Shown here in pieces: positions 21,178-32,023 of a stretch of 64,000 bases of DNA. The stretch is from Holtermannia corniformis. Lineage: Eukaryota > Basidiomycota > Tremellomycetes > Holtermanniales. Made by a program: the position numbers and the translations under genes. The stretch lies in NCBI GenBank assembly GCA_001599935.1, contig BCIJ01000030.1, positions 43,062 through 107,061 of the forward strand. Direction: 5' to 3'. Positions within the stretch are counted from its first letter, which is position 1. Every line of letters starts with the position of its first letter. The notes below the pieces were generated by a model. It ran no database searches. It saw only the letters and a program-made list of their open reading frames with translations, and had not been told where the DNA came from.

Positions 21178-23118
21178 TGCCTGTTTCCTCTCTCCGATCA
21201 CACGACAGCCAGGCCACGCCGATCTGCGGATTCGTTCTCACATACCACCCGCTCGCCGCCGTCGACTCGAACATTGACAACCACCTTGTCGACCGCGCTC
21301 GTCCATGTAGCACACGCAACAGCTCGATCCTCATGTATCTGCCATCTACCGGTCAGCCGTCATCCGTCGCTCTTCGCCGTGGGTACGGTGCTCACTCTGC
21401 CTTTTGTTCTAGATCTGAACAACGTCGAGGACTGGGTCGAGAGTGCCGAGTTCGCCATTAGCTGCGATCAGAAAGCACACGAGCTCGTCAGGGTCGAGGC
21501 GTCTGCAGTCTATGACAGTGATTCATAGACTGCTGGTCGGAAAACACCGAGTCTTCTCCTACCTATGCTGCTACCGGCTCTCATACCGTGTTCAAGCTCG
21601 AGGCGTCGCTGTACTACGCCGGCATCGGGCCAAGGGCACCTGGCCACGCCTCGTCCAGCGTCGCCCGATGCGTTCGAGGTTCCGACCGGACCCGGAGCCT
21701 TGGTCCGCACGATGAGACTTCGTACCGGGTGAGCCTCACTTGTCGAAAGGCAAGGTTTGGAACAAGGTCCATGACGGGGTACGTCGTGTTCTGCCCATCG
21801 TGTTTCGAGTACTCGGCTGACGATTCAAGGTCGCCCACTTTTCGATCCACCAAGGGATCAGTGTCGCCTCGGTCGACTTTGTACGCTTTACGTGGCTCAT
21901 CAACCGCCCCGACCGAGAACTCGACGACGACAACGACAAGACCGGCGACAGCGAAGACGAGCAAGATATCGACGGCATCGACGCTACGTACGATCACTCC
22001 CGGTCCCTGAACACGTCGACGATGGCGATCGCTACCTCTCGAATTCTACCGTGTGGATAGGCGTACTCCCGGATACTCTGACCAGCACTCGCGCCTTGGC
22101 GCTGATACACGAGATCCGGGCCTTCCTCGACGGCCAAAGGTCACTCAAGTCGACATTGCCCTTCGCGAATCGATCGTACAGCCCTGGTCGGGCAACGGGC
22201 CAGCCCTCTACGCTCTGGTCGGGAATGGGAACGCTCGGGCCCTATTTCCAGCATGGGAACAAGCTCTACGTTATATCCGCACGAGACGTACTGTTCCTTC
22301 CTCGCCAATGATGGCAACGCCGAGTATAGATACCATCGTGAGTCCGGGTACTCGGTAGAGCACGACGAATGACGGCGTCAGCCTCTGCACCCAAGCGCGA
22401 AGTAGTCGTCATGGGCAATGCCGCTTCGAGACTTATCAGGCGTCGATCCAAGCGCGGGTCGGCAACCTCAACGACACCGTCAAGACTTTGACAATGTCTG
22501 TCGCGAGCTATACCGAGCGGGTCTAGCAGCAGATCGGACTGCCGGCTGGTCACCTCCCGTCGGCGTTGGCTTGAATCGCTTCCTGTGCGTCATCGAGCTC
22601 GACAAGGTCAAGTTCTCAAAGTTCGTAAGCAACGTCTTCAGTTTAGGTACGCCACTGTTCTCAATCTATCGCGATGCCGGTTCGACTGATCACTTTTACG
22701 ACAGGACCAGAGTGCGCGTCGTACGACTGTAAGAGACTGATGTACGAGAGAATCGACGTCCCGTCCGACTTCAAGTACCCCGAGCATGGTCTGCTCAAGC
22801 TCGGCGGCATGCTCACTGCCGAGGACATTGTCAACCCCACCACGCTCAGCTCGGAGGGCGATCGCATCCGTCGGTTCGGTGCGTCGACAACACGACCATG
22901 GGCACCCTGCCGCGGTTCATGTCTTTCGTGCACTACACGACTGGGACGGTGACCTCGCTAGAGCTGGCGATATCCCCTCACGAGAGTCAAACCGGACCAT
23001 TCCAAAGGGCGGCGACTCTGGCTCGCTCACCGTCTCTTCAACCGGCGAGACTGTCGGCCTTGTCACCAGAGGCACGAACGAGAGAACCGACAGCTCGGAC
23101 ATGGCTTTGCAACCTTGA
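21178..23118 (+). pseudogene. Decayed trypsin-like serine protease-fold gene
   Basis: Fragments of one fungal trypsin-like protein occur in order but in changing frames. They include LYVISARDVLFLP (22263-22301), where the expected catalytic His of the A-R-H-V motif is Asp. Next is an N-rich helix region (RVGNLNDTVKTL) ending in an in-frame TAG at 22524. Then come VIELDKVKFSKF, SDFKYPEHGLLKL and a block with TTMGTLPRF. The last is KGGDSGSLTVSSTGETVGLV with the GDSG serine motif. Frame changes near 22880 and 23010 (C-AAAGGGCGGCGAC) cannot be explained by introns. The His loss, in-frame stop and at least two frameshifts indicate a pseudogene. The ATG at 21178 is the best guess for its start. Confidence 0.6.
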
Positions 23119-23438
23119 TCGCATACGTTTAGAACATGGTCCAAGCCCAACTCCCTGCGCCGAGCTGGACTGGGACGACATCCGCCTTTTTGGCTTTCGC
23201 TTGCATCGCACGGATCGCAACTGACCGACTTTACGTCCAGGAGCGACTCTGGTACTTGTCCGTCTCTTCTCACGATTCATTGTATCCGTAGCTCTGTACA
23301 TGATATCCCAGTGATGAATCGCACCGTCGAGGACGCTTGAAGCGTGTTTGGACCACAAACAAGAATGCTGGTGATCAACCTCGTCGACCACTGTGCTTCC
23401 CCTCGTCTTGTCGACGACCACTCGCTGCTTTACTCGGC
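23119..23438. other. Intergenic gap before COG8
   Basis: About 320 bp between the protease pseudogene and COG8, probably the COG8 promoter. No gene or repeat was recognised. Confidence 0.4.
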
Positions 23439-26384
23439 ATGAGCGACGCCGACAACGACGCCGAGCACACGGATGGCATCGAGCTCGGTGAGTGGATCGC
23501 TGATAGCAACCGAGCTGACGCCGCAGACATGCCATCCCTCGCCGAGCTGCTCGCACCCGCGCTCGGACACTCGGTCAACCTGGCAGCGGCATCCAGCTCG
23601 GCCTACCTGTCCCATCTGTCCTCGCTCGCCCTGCCCGCGCTCGTCGGCGAGCCCGCGTTGATCGCTCAGGAAGCCAGCACGGTCGAGGCCGAGCTCACAA
23701 ACGTCTGCTACCGCGAGTACACGACGTTTATCGACGTTCACAAGTGCTCGGCCGCCGTCTCGTCGGCGTTTGACGACTTTGGTCACAGTCTCGATGCTCT
23801 GCTCGCCGCCGTGCCCGATCTCGAGGCCGAGTGCCGTGCGTTTGCGAGCTCGACCCAGGCGATCCAGGCCGACCGGCGGCGAGCGTCCGTCGTGCAGGAA
23901 CACCAGGATAAACTGCTCGACCTGCTCGAGATCCCGCGGCTGATGGATACATGCGTTCGCAACGGCTACTACACCGAGGCCCTCCAGCTCCAAGGCCACG
24001 CACGCGAGCTCCAGAGCCGCTACGGCGACATTGCGCTCGTGCTCGATCTCGCTCACCAGGTCCAAGCCGTGAGTGAGCTCATGCTCTCCCAACTGCTGGC
24101 GCTGCTCCGAGAGCCCATCAAGCTACCGACGCTCGTCAAGGCCATAGGCTACCTCCGCCGCATGGGCCTCTCGGAAAGCCTCGAGCTCGCGTTCCTCACC
24201 TCGCGCTTGCACAACCTGCGCGTCCACCTGATAGAGATTGAAAAGGACCGAACAGAGCCCGTTCGCTACCTCCGGCGCTACATTGACCTGTTCCGTGAAC
24301 ACGTCTACGACATCATTGCCCAGTACTCTGCCATCTTCCTCGATGGCCCCGCACCGAGCGCAACCGCTACGGCCCTCCTCGAGTCGTTTGCCCACACCCA
24401 GCTCGAAGCCCTGCTCGACCTCTTGACCTCGCTCGTGCCTCAGATCACCGACCCGGCCGCGCTCTCGTCGATCCTCATCCAGCTCGGCTACTGCGCGCGC
24501 TCGTTTGCTCGCGTCGGGCTTGATTTCGGCGATCTCGTCTTAGCTCCGTTCGAGCACACCGTCTTGGCCGCGTTCCAGAGCGCATGCGATGCGGCCGAGC
24601 AAGAGTTTGCGAGCGTTCTCAAAGCAGCCCACCGCGCCGGTGTCACCCCCTCGGCCGTGTTGATCACCCCGGAAGCGGGTTCTATGCTGTCTATCGCTGA
24701 AGAAGCAGATGCAGATGCTGCCACGCTACTCTTGCTCGACTCGAGTCCGTCTCACCCTACGGATCCTCTTCATCCTCCGCCCAGCATCTCACCTTTCCCA
24801 CCCCTCGCGGCGCTCCTCAACGCCCACATTAGTGCACTCAACGCTCTTCGCCTGCTCGCACCCACTTCCCTCCGCCCAGCGCTCACCACGATCCAGCAGA
24901 CCTCGCTACAGACCAGCATCACCACGTTTCTTAGCTACGTACAGCCCGCAACGTCTGAAACGCCGCCGCAGGCGCCCACCCAGGCCGTCTCACTCTCGCG
25001 TAGCAACTCGCGCCACGGCCACGTCCGGACCCCGTCCGCGGCCACGCGCAACTCGCTCATCAGGCGCTCGACCGAACTCGTCGCGCCAGACGTCAAGCTC
25101 GCGCGGAGAAAGGACGCGATCAGAGTCTGTGTCAATGCCGGCGCCGCGTTCGTACTTGGTCTCGAATGGCTCAGGGCGGCACTTGAGCGGGGCGTGTTTG
25201 AGGATCAAGTTTGGGAGCGGGATGATACGGCCGAGGAAATCACCCAGTGGCTCAACAGCTTGCAACCCAGGCCGGTCCCGAGCGAACAGAATGGCGATGG
25301 TGCAAACGGCCATGTGGCATCGGATCGACAGACTGAAGAGTCGACGGCGACGCAACACGAGCAATCGTCACTTGTGGCTCCGGCTGCGATAGAGACGGCT
25401 GGGGCTGATGCGCGCGCCGAGCAAGAAGACGGCATTGCAGAATCTCTGGCCGCGCCCTTGCCCATCACGTCCACTCTGGCCACTGCCCAACTCGCCGCCG
25501 CTGCTGTAGGCGTTGATGACATGCCGGCCACCGATGCAGACGCGGTTACTGTGGAAGAACATGCGGCGCAGAGTGCTGCTGCACGGCAAGCAGAGGATGA
25601 CGGGCACGTGTCGCAAAGTTCGTCAGGCGCAGAGGCGACCGTAGAGCTCGATACGGCTCAGGAAGAGGCGGCGCAGAGCGACGGCGCAGACGATGCGGCC
25701 ACAACACCAGACGAGGAGATCAAACCTGTTCCTGCGCCCCAACCCGAATCTGTCACAACACTACAGACGATCGGCGCGCCCGACATGGATCCACTGTTCG
25801 CGCCCGCACTCGCACCTGCGCTTGTCTCGGCCAACGCTGTGGCCGTCGTGCAGGTCGATGTACCTGTCGACGTTGTGGTTCCTGCCAGGCTTCCGGTGCA
25901 GGCCGCAGCTGAAGATGAAAATGGAACAACGCCGCAAGAGGGTCACGCCGAGACTGCGCAAGCGATGGATGTGGATGCCGTGGTCGTACCGGTTGCAGAG
26001 CCTGATCCAAGCGACGATGCACCGACCGTCGTGGTGGACGACGAGGTCGCAAGCGCCATAGAGACCACCGAGTCGGATCCACCTGCCGCTTCGTTGACTG
26101 AAGCGCCCAAAGGCGAGCTGGACGCGATGGCCGAGACCAATGGCGCCACCGAAGCACCTGTTGGTCTTGACGAACCGAGCCCACCGACCAACGGCGTAGA
26201 CCATCCCATCGCCGACGCTGGCGAGGATACTCTGCCCGACTCGCCTGCTGTCCCCGACTCGACACCTGCATCCGAGGCAGCGTCCCGCGCGACGTCACCG
26301 GAAACATCCCAGGGCACTATCAAACCCAGCGGCGGCGGTGGAGGCGGCAAGAAGAAGAAGAAGAACAAGGGCAAGAAGAAATAG
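23439..26384 (+). CDS. COG8: Conserved oligomeric Golgi complex subunit 8, with long acidic tail
   Basis: A single exon of 981 aa. I chose the ATG at 23439 (MSDADNDAEH) because no ATG precedes it in frame near the conserved region. Residues ~30-450 match COG8/Dor1: YLSHLSSLALPAL, a coiled-coil-like EVEAELTNVCYREY region, LLEIPRLMDTCVRNGYYTEA and VKAIGYLRRMGLSESLELAF. COG8 belongs to lobe B of the COG tether, which captures retrograde vesicles at the Golgi. From ~residue 620 onward the protein is a low-complexity Glu/Asp/Ala/Pro-rich extension ending in a Lys-rich cluster (KKKKKNKGKKK). COG8 proteins are normally nearer 550-700 residues, so this tail is unusual. Confidence 0.93.
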   Translation: MSDADNDAEHTDGIELGEWIADSNRADAADMPSLAELLAPALGHSVNLAAASSSAYLSHLSSLALPALVGEPALIAQEASTVEAELTNVCYREYTTFIDVHKCSAAVSSAFDDFGHSLDALLAAVPDLEAECRAFASSTQAIQADRRRASVVQEHQDKLLDLLEIPRLMDTCVRNGYYTEALQLQGHARELQSRYGDIALVLDLAHQVQAVSELMLSQLLALLREPIKLPTLVKAIGYLRRMGLSESLELAFLTSRLHNLRVHLIEIEKDRTEPVRYLRRYIDLFREHVYDIIAQYSAIFLDGPAPSATATALLESFAHTQLEALLDLLTSLVPQITDPAALSSILIQLGYCARSFARVGLDFGDLVLAPFEHTVLAAFQSACDAAEQEFASVLKAAHRAGVTPSAVLITPEAGSMLSIAEEADADAATLLLLDSSPSHPTDPLHPPPSISPFPPLAALLNAHISALNALRLLAPTSLRPALTTIQQTSLQTSITTFLSYVQPATSETPPQAPTQAVSLSRSNSRHGHVRTPSAATRNSLIRRSTELVAPDVKLARRKDAIRVCVNAGAAFVLGLEWLRAALERGVFEDQVWERDDTAEEITQWLNSLQPRPVPSEQNGDGANGHVASDRQTEESTATQHEQSSLVAPAAIETAGADARAEQEDGIAESLAAPLPITSTLATAQLAAAAVGVDDMPATDADAVTVEEHAAQSAAARQAEDDGHVSQSSSGAEATVELDTAQEEAAQSDGADDAATTPDEEIKPVPAPQPESVTTLQTIGAPDMDPLFAPALAPALVSANAVAVVQVDVPVDVVVPARLPVQAAAEDENGTTPQEGHAETAQAMDVDAVVVPVAEPDPSDDAPTVVVDDEVASAIETTESDPPAASLTEAPKGELDAMAETNGATEAPVGLDEPSPPTNGVDHPIADAGEDTLPDSPAVPDSTPASEAASRATSPETSQGTIKPSGGGGGGKKKKKNKGKKK

Positions 26385-26655
26385 AGCGCATGCATGCCAT
26401 ACGAGCAAGACCCGGACGCGACGTACCCGACGCGTCCACACCTTTGACTGACGCCTCTGATCGCCATGACGCTCTCGGTTCGACCTGAGACGAGGGACCC
26501 GTTGAGCCGTGTTCAAACGGATCAAAGGACTCGCGACCTGGCTGTGCAATCCTTGGTTTCTCCGTCTCGACCTGCTAGGTGGGATCCTCCCGACCTCCTT
26601 TGGATCGATTGAAACGGCCTCGGTCGTCGTCCGTTGATCCGAAACAGCCGCAGGG

Positions 26656-26662
26656 TATATAA
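26656..26662 (+). promoter_or_regulatory. TATA box of the AA9 gene
   Basis: TATATAA lies 65 nt upstream of the AA9 ATG. The remainder of 26385-26720 is the intergenic gap after COG8 and shows nothing else. Confidence 0.65.
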
Positions 26663-26720
26663 CCGCGCTGGGGCGCTCGACGATCACCCATCGATCAAGC
26701 CCGAGCTCGAGGGAGGCAGG

Positions 26721-27836
26721 ATGCAGTTTTCAGGACCCACACTCTTTTCGGTACTGGCGGCGCTGGCGTCGTTTGCACTCTCTGGCGTGTCGGCCCACGG
26801 CACGTTGAACTCTGTCGATGTGAGTTGGGCTCAAAGCAGACGCAGCGCGCTGATGCAGACACGCAGCTGGCGGGCCAGAACTACAAGGGGTTCAACTATG
26901 CTGCGCCAGACGACACGGCGGGCGCGATCGTGCGGCCGTACCCAAAGTACAAGGAGGCGCCTGGTGGGTGTGCCATCGTTGACGGATACGCGCTTACACT
27001 GCAGTGTACGACAAGTCGAGTCCCGACTTGGCTTGCCGCGGCGGGACGGCCATGCCCAACCTCGGCGACGTCTCTGCGGGCGACAAGATTACGTTCCATC
27101 ACAGCTTTGTGCCGATGCATATCGGACCGATCCTCAACTACATGGCCAAGTGTCCGAACAACGACTGCACGTGAGTTGCTGTAGCTGCGGTTCAAGGGGA
27201 GGATGGGAGGTGGGCGTGGGCTGACGCTGTGCGCGGCAGGTCGTGGACGCCGGCAGCGAGCGACAAGATCTGGGCAAAGGTCGAGCAAAAGCTGCCAAAG
27301 GCTGATGCGGATCAGGCGACGGGCAAGGGCTGGCCCCTTGTTGATCTGTACACTGCGCAGACGAGCTACGAGGTCGGTCATGAGCGAGGGCAGGGGCCAG
27401 CTGTTGACCGGACAGATCATGACGTACGACTCGACGGTGCCGGCTCAGCTTGCGCCTGGTAAATACCTCTGGCGGTGAGTTGGCTCGCCGAGTTGTGCAC
27501 GACCTAACCGCGTACAGGACCGAGCTTCTCGCGATCCACTCGCAGGGCGCACCGCAGTTCTACCCGAGCTGCGTCCAGCTCAACGTCAACGGCAGCGGCA
27601 CGATCGAGCTCGCGTCCAAGGCCGACCAGCTGGGTGAGTGTGCCTGCTCTCGATGCGATCCTCTGCTCACAGTGACAGTCTCGTTCCCTGGCGCATACGA
27701 CTCGTACGACTTCAACGCGTTCAAGGTGTGGAACCAGCCGGCGTCAGAGTACAAGCCGCCTGGGCCTGCCGTGTTCCCGTTCACGGCGGCCAGCAAGCGC
27801 AACCTGCTTGCACGGCGTGGGCCTGTGGACCAGTAG
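26721..27836 (+). CDS. AA9 lytic polysaccharide monooxygenase
   Basis: Exons 26721-26819, 26867-26963, 27005-27170, 27240-27347, 27394-27474, 27518-27633 and 27679-27836 join in phase to 274 aa. The signal peptide ends VSA and cleavage exposes His of HGTLNSVD, the N-terminal copper-brace histidine. The second copper histidine is in PMHIGPILNYMA, and the axial tyrosine sits in QFYPSCVQLNV. LACRGG and APGKYLWRTELLAIHSQG are further AA9 hallmarks. The enzyme oxidatively cleaves cellulose or related glucans outside the cell using copper and an electron donor. No cellulose-binding module is attached. The DOMON-b561 protein at 55.6-57.2 kb is a possible redox partner. Confidence 0.92.
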
Positions 27837-28071
27837 TAGCTGACTTGATGCGTGCTATGGCTGCTGTGTCGCTGCTGCGATGTATATCTGCTGGCGAACA
27901 TGTCTCGATGATGGTGCTGCCACGGGACGAGTGCGCTCGCCACCGCTCACCACCGTCCTTGCACCATCCTCAGCTTGGACAGTGTCGACAACCACAGCGG
28001 CAACGGCGGCGCATGTTTGACGAGTGTGAGGATGCAGAGGCCAAGCAGGGCTACAGACTGATCCACCGTAG

Positions 28072-31000
28072 ATGTCGAGCACGCCGGCGGGCCCTCGCCA
28101 ATGCTCTCGCCTCGCATCCCAGGCCGAGCCGCCGTCAGTCGTGCCGTCGGTGGCCTCGCTCCTGTCGGCTACCAAGGGTTCGAGAGCAGACAAGACGAGG
28201 ACGAGTCGAGCCGGACAGGCATCCAAGCTGCAAGTGTCGTGCTGGTCCAGAGCGTCGGGACTGATCCGCCGCCAGATGGAGCCAGGCTACATCCCATACT
28301 CACTCCACAGTGCTGCGAGCGCACCGCTGTTCTCGCTCTCGCACGTCCAGTTCACCCTGCCAGCACCGCTCGTTACTCTGGTCGCAGCCTCAAACACGCT
28401 CGTCATGGCCCTGTACCCACTCTCCCTCATCCTCATCGACCTGGCCCGGCCAGAAGAGCTCATCAACCTCGAGCTGCCAAAGCCAGCGCCATCGGCGCCA
28501 GCGAGTAGCACAAGCTCGCCTGTAGCCATCAGCAAGCTGTTTGCAGATCCGAGCGGGCGGCATCTGCTCGTCACCACCACCACGGCCGATACCTTCTACC
28601 TGCCCATCGGCGGCGGCGTCACGGGCCAAGTCAAAAAGTTTCGTCTGCTCAGGCTCAAGCAGACCGTCTCGGCCGTCGCTTGGTCGCCTGCCAGCTCGGG
28701 CTCGTCTCCCACGTTGAACGCACCTCCACCCATTGACGTCCTACTCGGATCGTCTACGGGCCAGGTGTCCACGCTGACTCTGCCGCCGTCCGAAGACATG
28801 CTGCTGTTTAAAACCGTGGGTGTGGCCAACAAGGCCGTCGAACGCGATCTCCAGCACGTCTACGCACTGGCCGATCAGGCCGAGATCACCGGTCTTGGCT
28901 ACGGGTTCTGGGGCAAAGGCCCGAACAAGCGCGCATGGGTCTTGATCACGACCCAATCGAGGATCTACGAGGTGCAGGGAGCAGTAACCACGCGGACAGT
29001 CGGGAACAAGGGCGGCTGGGCCGAAGAAGTGTTCAAGCCGGTACGAGACGGAGCGCCCAGTGAGTAGTCTCCTCAACGCTCGGGCCACACTGAATGTCCA
29101 GAATTCCAAGAGTTACCTGGCTCACCGCCCTCATCCGAGCTACGGTTTCACTACTCGAACGGCCAGGGTCGCAAACCTGGTGCACTGCTACTACCGAGTG
29201 CGGCCGCGTGGATCACTGGTAGGCCACTGGTCGAAAAGAGCTGGCATTGACAGTGACAGCACCCGGACTGTATCACTCTCCTATCCCCGGTTCGGCCGCA
29301 CCCGACATTCTCTCCTCCCCGTCACTCCTTCCCTACCCGACGGGAGCGAACGATCAGGCGGATGCACCGCTCTCCATCGCCATCACCGAGTGGCATTTCG
29401 TCTTGCTGTTCCGAGATCGCGTCGTGGCCATTGACAGGCTCATGGACAAGGTCGTCTGGGAGGAGCTGCTCCCTCTGGTCCGTCCGAGTTGGGCCACGGT
29501 TGAGCGCTGACTCGACCGCAGAAGTACGACGAAGCACCGCTTGGGCTCTCGGCCGATCCAGTGACCAAGACCTACTGGGTGTATACTGACCGCTCAATCT
29601 TCGAGCTCGTGATCACCGACGAGGAGCGGGATGTATGGCGGGCAAAGCTGGAAAAGGGCGCGTTTGAAGAGGCTTTGACGTTTGCAAAGGTTTGTGCTTG
29701 TGCCCCGAACGCATGCTGATCGGAACAGACGCCGGTTCAACGCGACGTTATCGTCTCCCGACAGGCCGACGCGCTCTACGACCAGCGACGTTATATCCAA
29801 GCTGCACAGTGCTACGCCAAGTCGTCCAAGAGCTTTGAATTCGTCACGCTGCGCTTCCTCGATGTCGACGAGCGTGATGCCCTGCGCGTGTACCTTGCTG
29901 ATCGGCTGGATAACCTCGACAAGGCGGTCAGTACCGTGACATTGGTATCAAAACGCTGACGAGCACAGGACCTCACGCAACGGATGATGCTGGCAACATG
30001 GCTCGTAGAAATCTACCTGAGCAAGTGTAATACTCTAGAGGACATTGTCGCTGCCGAGTCGGCAATGTCGGACGTGGAGAGCCTGAATGTCGAGCGGACA
30101 ATGATGGAGGATGATCTACGCAACTTTATCACAACGTATCAGGCGAGTCCGTGCCCGTGTTGCATCGTTGCTGACGGCATGTAGACCAACCTGGACCCGA
30201 CGGTCGTGTACGAGCTCATTCTGAGCCATGGCAGGACCGACCTGTATCTGTTCTACGCCGATCTCAACGCCGACTTTGCAAAGGTCATTGAGCACTGGGT
30301 GGCCGAGGACGAATGGTTGAAAGCGATCGATGTGCTGAATCGTCAGGTGAGCAGCTTGCACTGCGAGGCAAAGCTGATGGTGCCAGGACAATCTCGAGCT
30401 CTATTACCGCTTTGCATCGGTGCTGATGCGGCACGCGCCGAAAGAGACTGTCGATTCGTGGCTGCGTCAACCGCGGCTGGCCCCTCGGCGGCTGATCCCT
30501 GCGTTGCTGCAGCAACGCCATGCAGGCTCGACGCAGCACGCGATCCGCTACCTGACCTACGCCGTGTCCGAGCTCGAGTCGACCGACCCGACGATCCACA
30601 ACCTGCTGATCACGCTGCTCGCCGGTTCAGCAGAGGGCGACGACGGCCCGCTCTTGCGCTATCTCACAACAAGCCGAGACGACCCGATCACAGAACGGCC
30701 CTACTTTGACCTCGACTACGCGCTGCGGCTCTGCAAAGCCCAGGGCCGGATCCAAGCTTGCGTGCACATTTATTCAAAAATGGGCCTGTACGAGAGCAGT
30801 GTCGATCTCGCGCTTGAAAAGGGCGATCTCGAGCTCGCAAAGGTCAATGCGGACCGGGCGGCGGAAGACGAGGTGCTGCGCAAGAAGCTCTGGCTCAAGA
30901 TTGCGCGCTATGTCGTGCAAGAGCAAAAGGATATCAAGGGGTGGGTTGGTCTACGGGATACAATCACTGACTCGCCAGGGCGATGCGCTTCCTCGAGTCG

Positions 31001-31870
31001 ACCGAGCTCGTCAAGATTGAAGACATCCTGCCGTTCTTTCCCGACTTTGTCATCATTGACGACTTTAAGACGGAGATCTGCGCCGCGCTCGAAGACTACA
31101 GTGCGCACATTGCCGCGCTCAAGGCCGAGATGGACGAGGCGACGGCGTCGGCAGAGTCGATCAAGCGAGACATTGCCGCGCTCGGTACGCGCTTTGTGAC
31201 GGTCGAGCAGGGCGAAAAGTGTGCGCGCTGTGCGGCCGCGCTCGTCACTAGGCAGTTTTACGTCTTTCCGTGCCAGCACTCGCTGCATGCGGATTGCCTG
31301 ATCACCATGGTGGGTCGCAGTGGCAGGAGCACAGGCTGACGGTCACAGGCAAAGGACTATCTACCCGCGCCGTCCCTGCGCCGGATCCTGCACCTCCAGA
31401 CCGAGTTGGTCCGAGCCGCGGACACTGGAGGCCAGGCCAACGCTCAGCGCCAGCTGCTCTCGTCGTCGTTTGCGCCCTCTGGCACGGTGACACCGGAACC
31501 GACGACGGGCTCGAACGCGACCGATCTCTTGCTGGGCCTCACGGGCCGCAACAAGCTGCTCGCTGCTGGTGACCGCTTGCGTGAGCTCATTGTCCCCGAT
31601 GCGCTCGCCCAGGCCGTTTCGATGGCGTCGAGCGGCAGCAAGAAGCCGGGCACGGCGGGCAGCGTCGCCAAGCGTGAGCGTCAAGAGCAGCGAGACAAGG
31701 CTCGAGCCGAGTTGGACCGCATCGTCGCTGGTGTCTGTCCTCTGTGCGAGGTCGGTGACAGTGTTTGCTGTGGGTGCGATGCTGATCCTAGTGCTCTCCA
31801 GGCTGTCGTCGCTGGTCTCGACCGTCCGTTTGTGCTCGAGGGCGAGGATGGGAGCGAGTGGGAGGTGTAG
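28072..31870 (+). CDS. VPS18: Vps18/Pep3, HOPS-CORVET core subunit
   Basis: A multi-exon gene whose N-terminal half is a beta-propeller (FSLSHVQFTLPAPLVTLVAA; VWEELLPL; YWVYTDRSIFELVI) followed by clathrin-repeat helices (RRYIQAAQCYAKSSKSFE; YALRLCKAQGRIQACVHIY). A C-terminal RING-H2-like zinc finger begins CARCAAALV, continues FPCQHSLHADCL and ends CPLCE. This order is specific for Vps18. The protein is a shared core subunit of HOPS and CORVET, which tether membranes at vacuole and endosome. The start is uncertain: the ATG at 28072 is in frame with the body, while an ATG at 28101 with a short intron before 28269 also works. Introns lie near 29060, 29230, 29510, 29690, 29930, 30145, 30345, 30940 and 31310. 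Confidence 0.9.
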
Positions 31871-32023
31871 CTTGGGATGAACACGATGGATAGCATGGAC
31901 AGCAGCGCCGATGTCGTTCATCACGACGAGATGCACAGCATCCGCGGCCGTCGCCGACGACGGTGAACCGACTTGATCTTGTTCGACATTGTCTTGTCAC
32001 TCTCAACACGAGCCGAGCGCACC

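Noticed and set aside
25753..26307. A 184-codon minus-strand frame over the COG8 tail
   Set aside because: An Arg/Pro-rich mirror of the acidic low-complexity COG8 tail.
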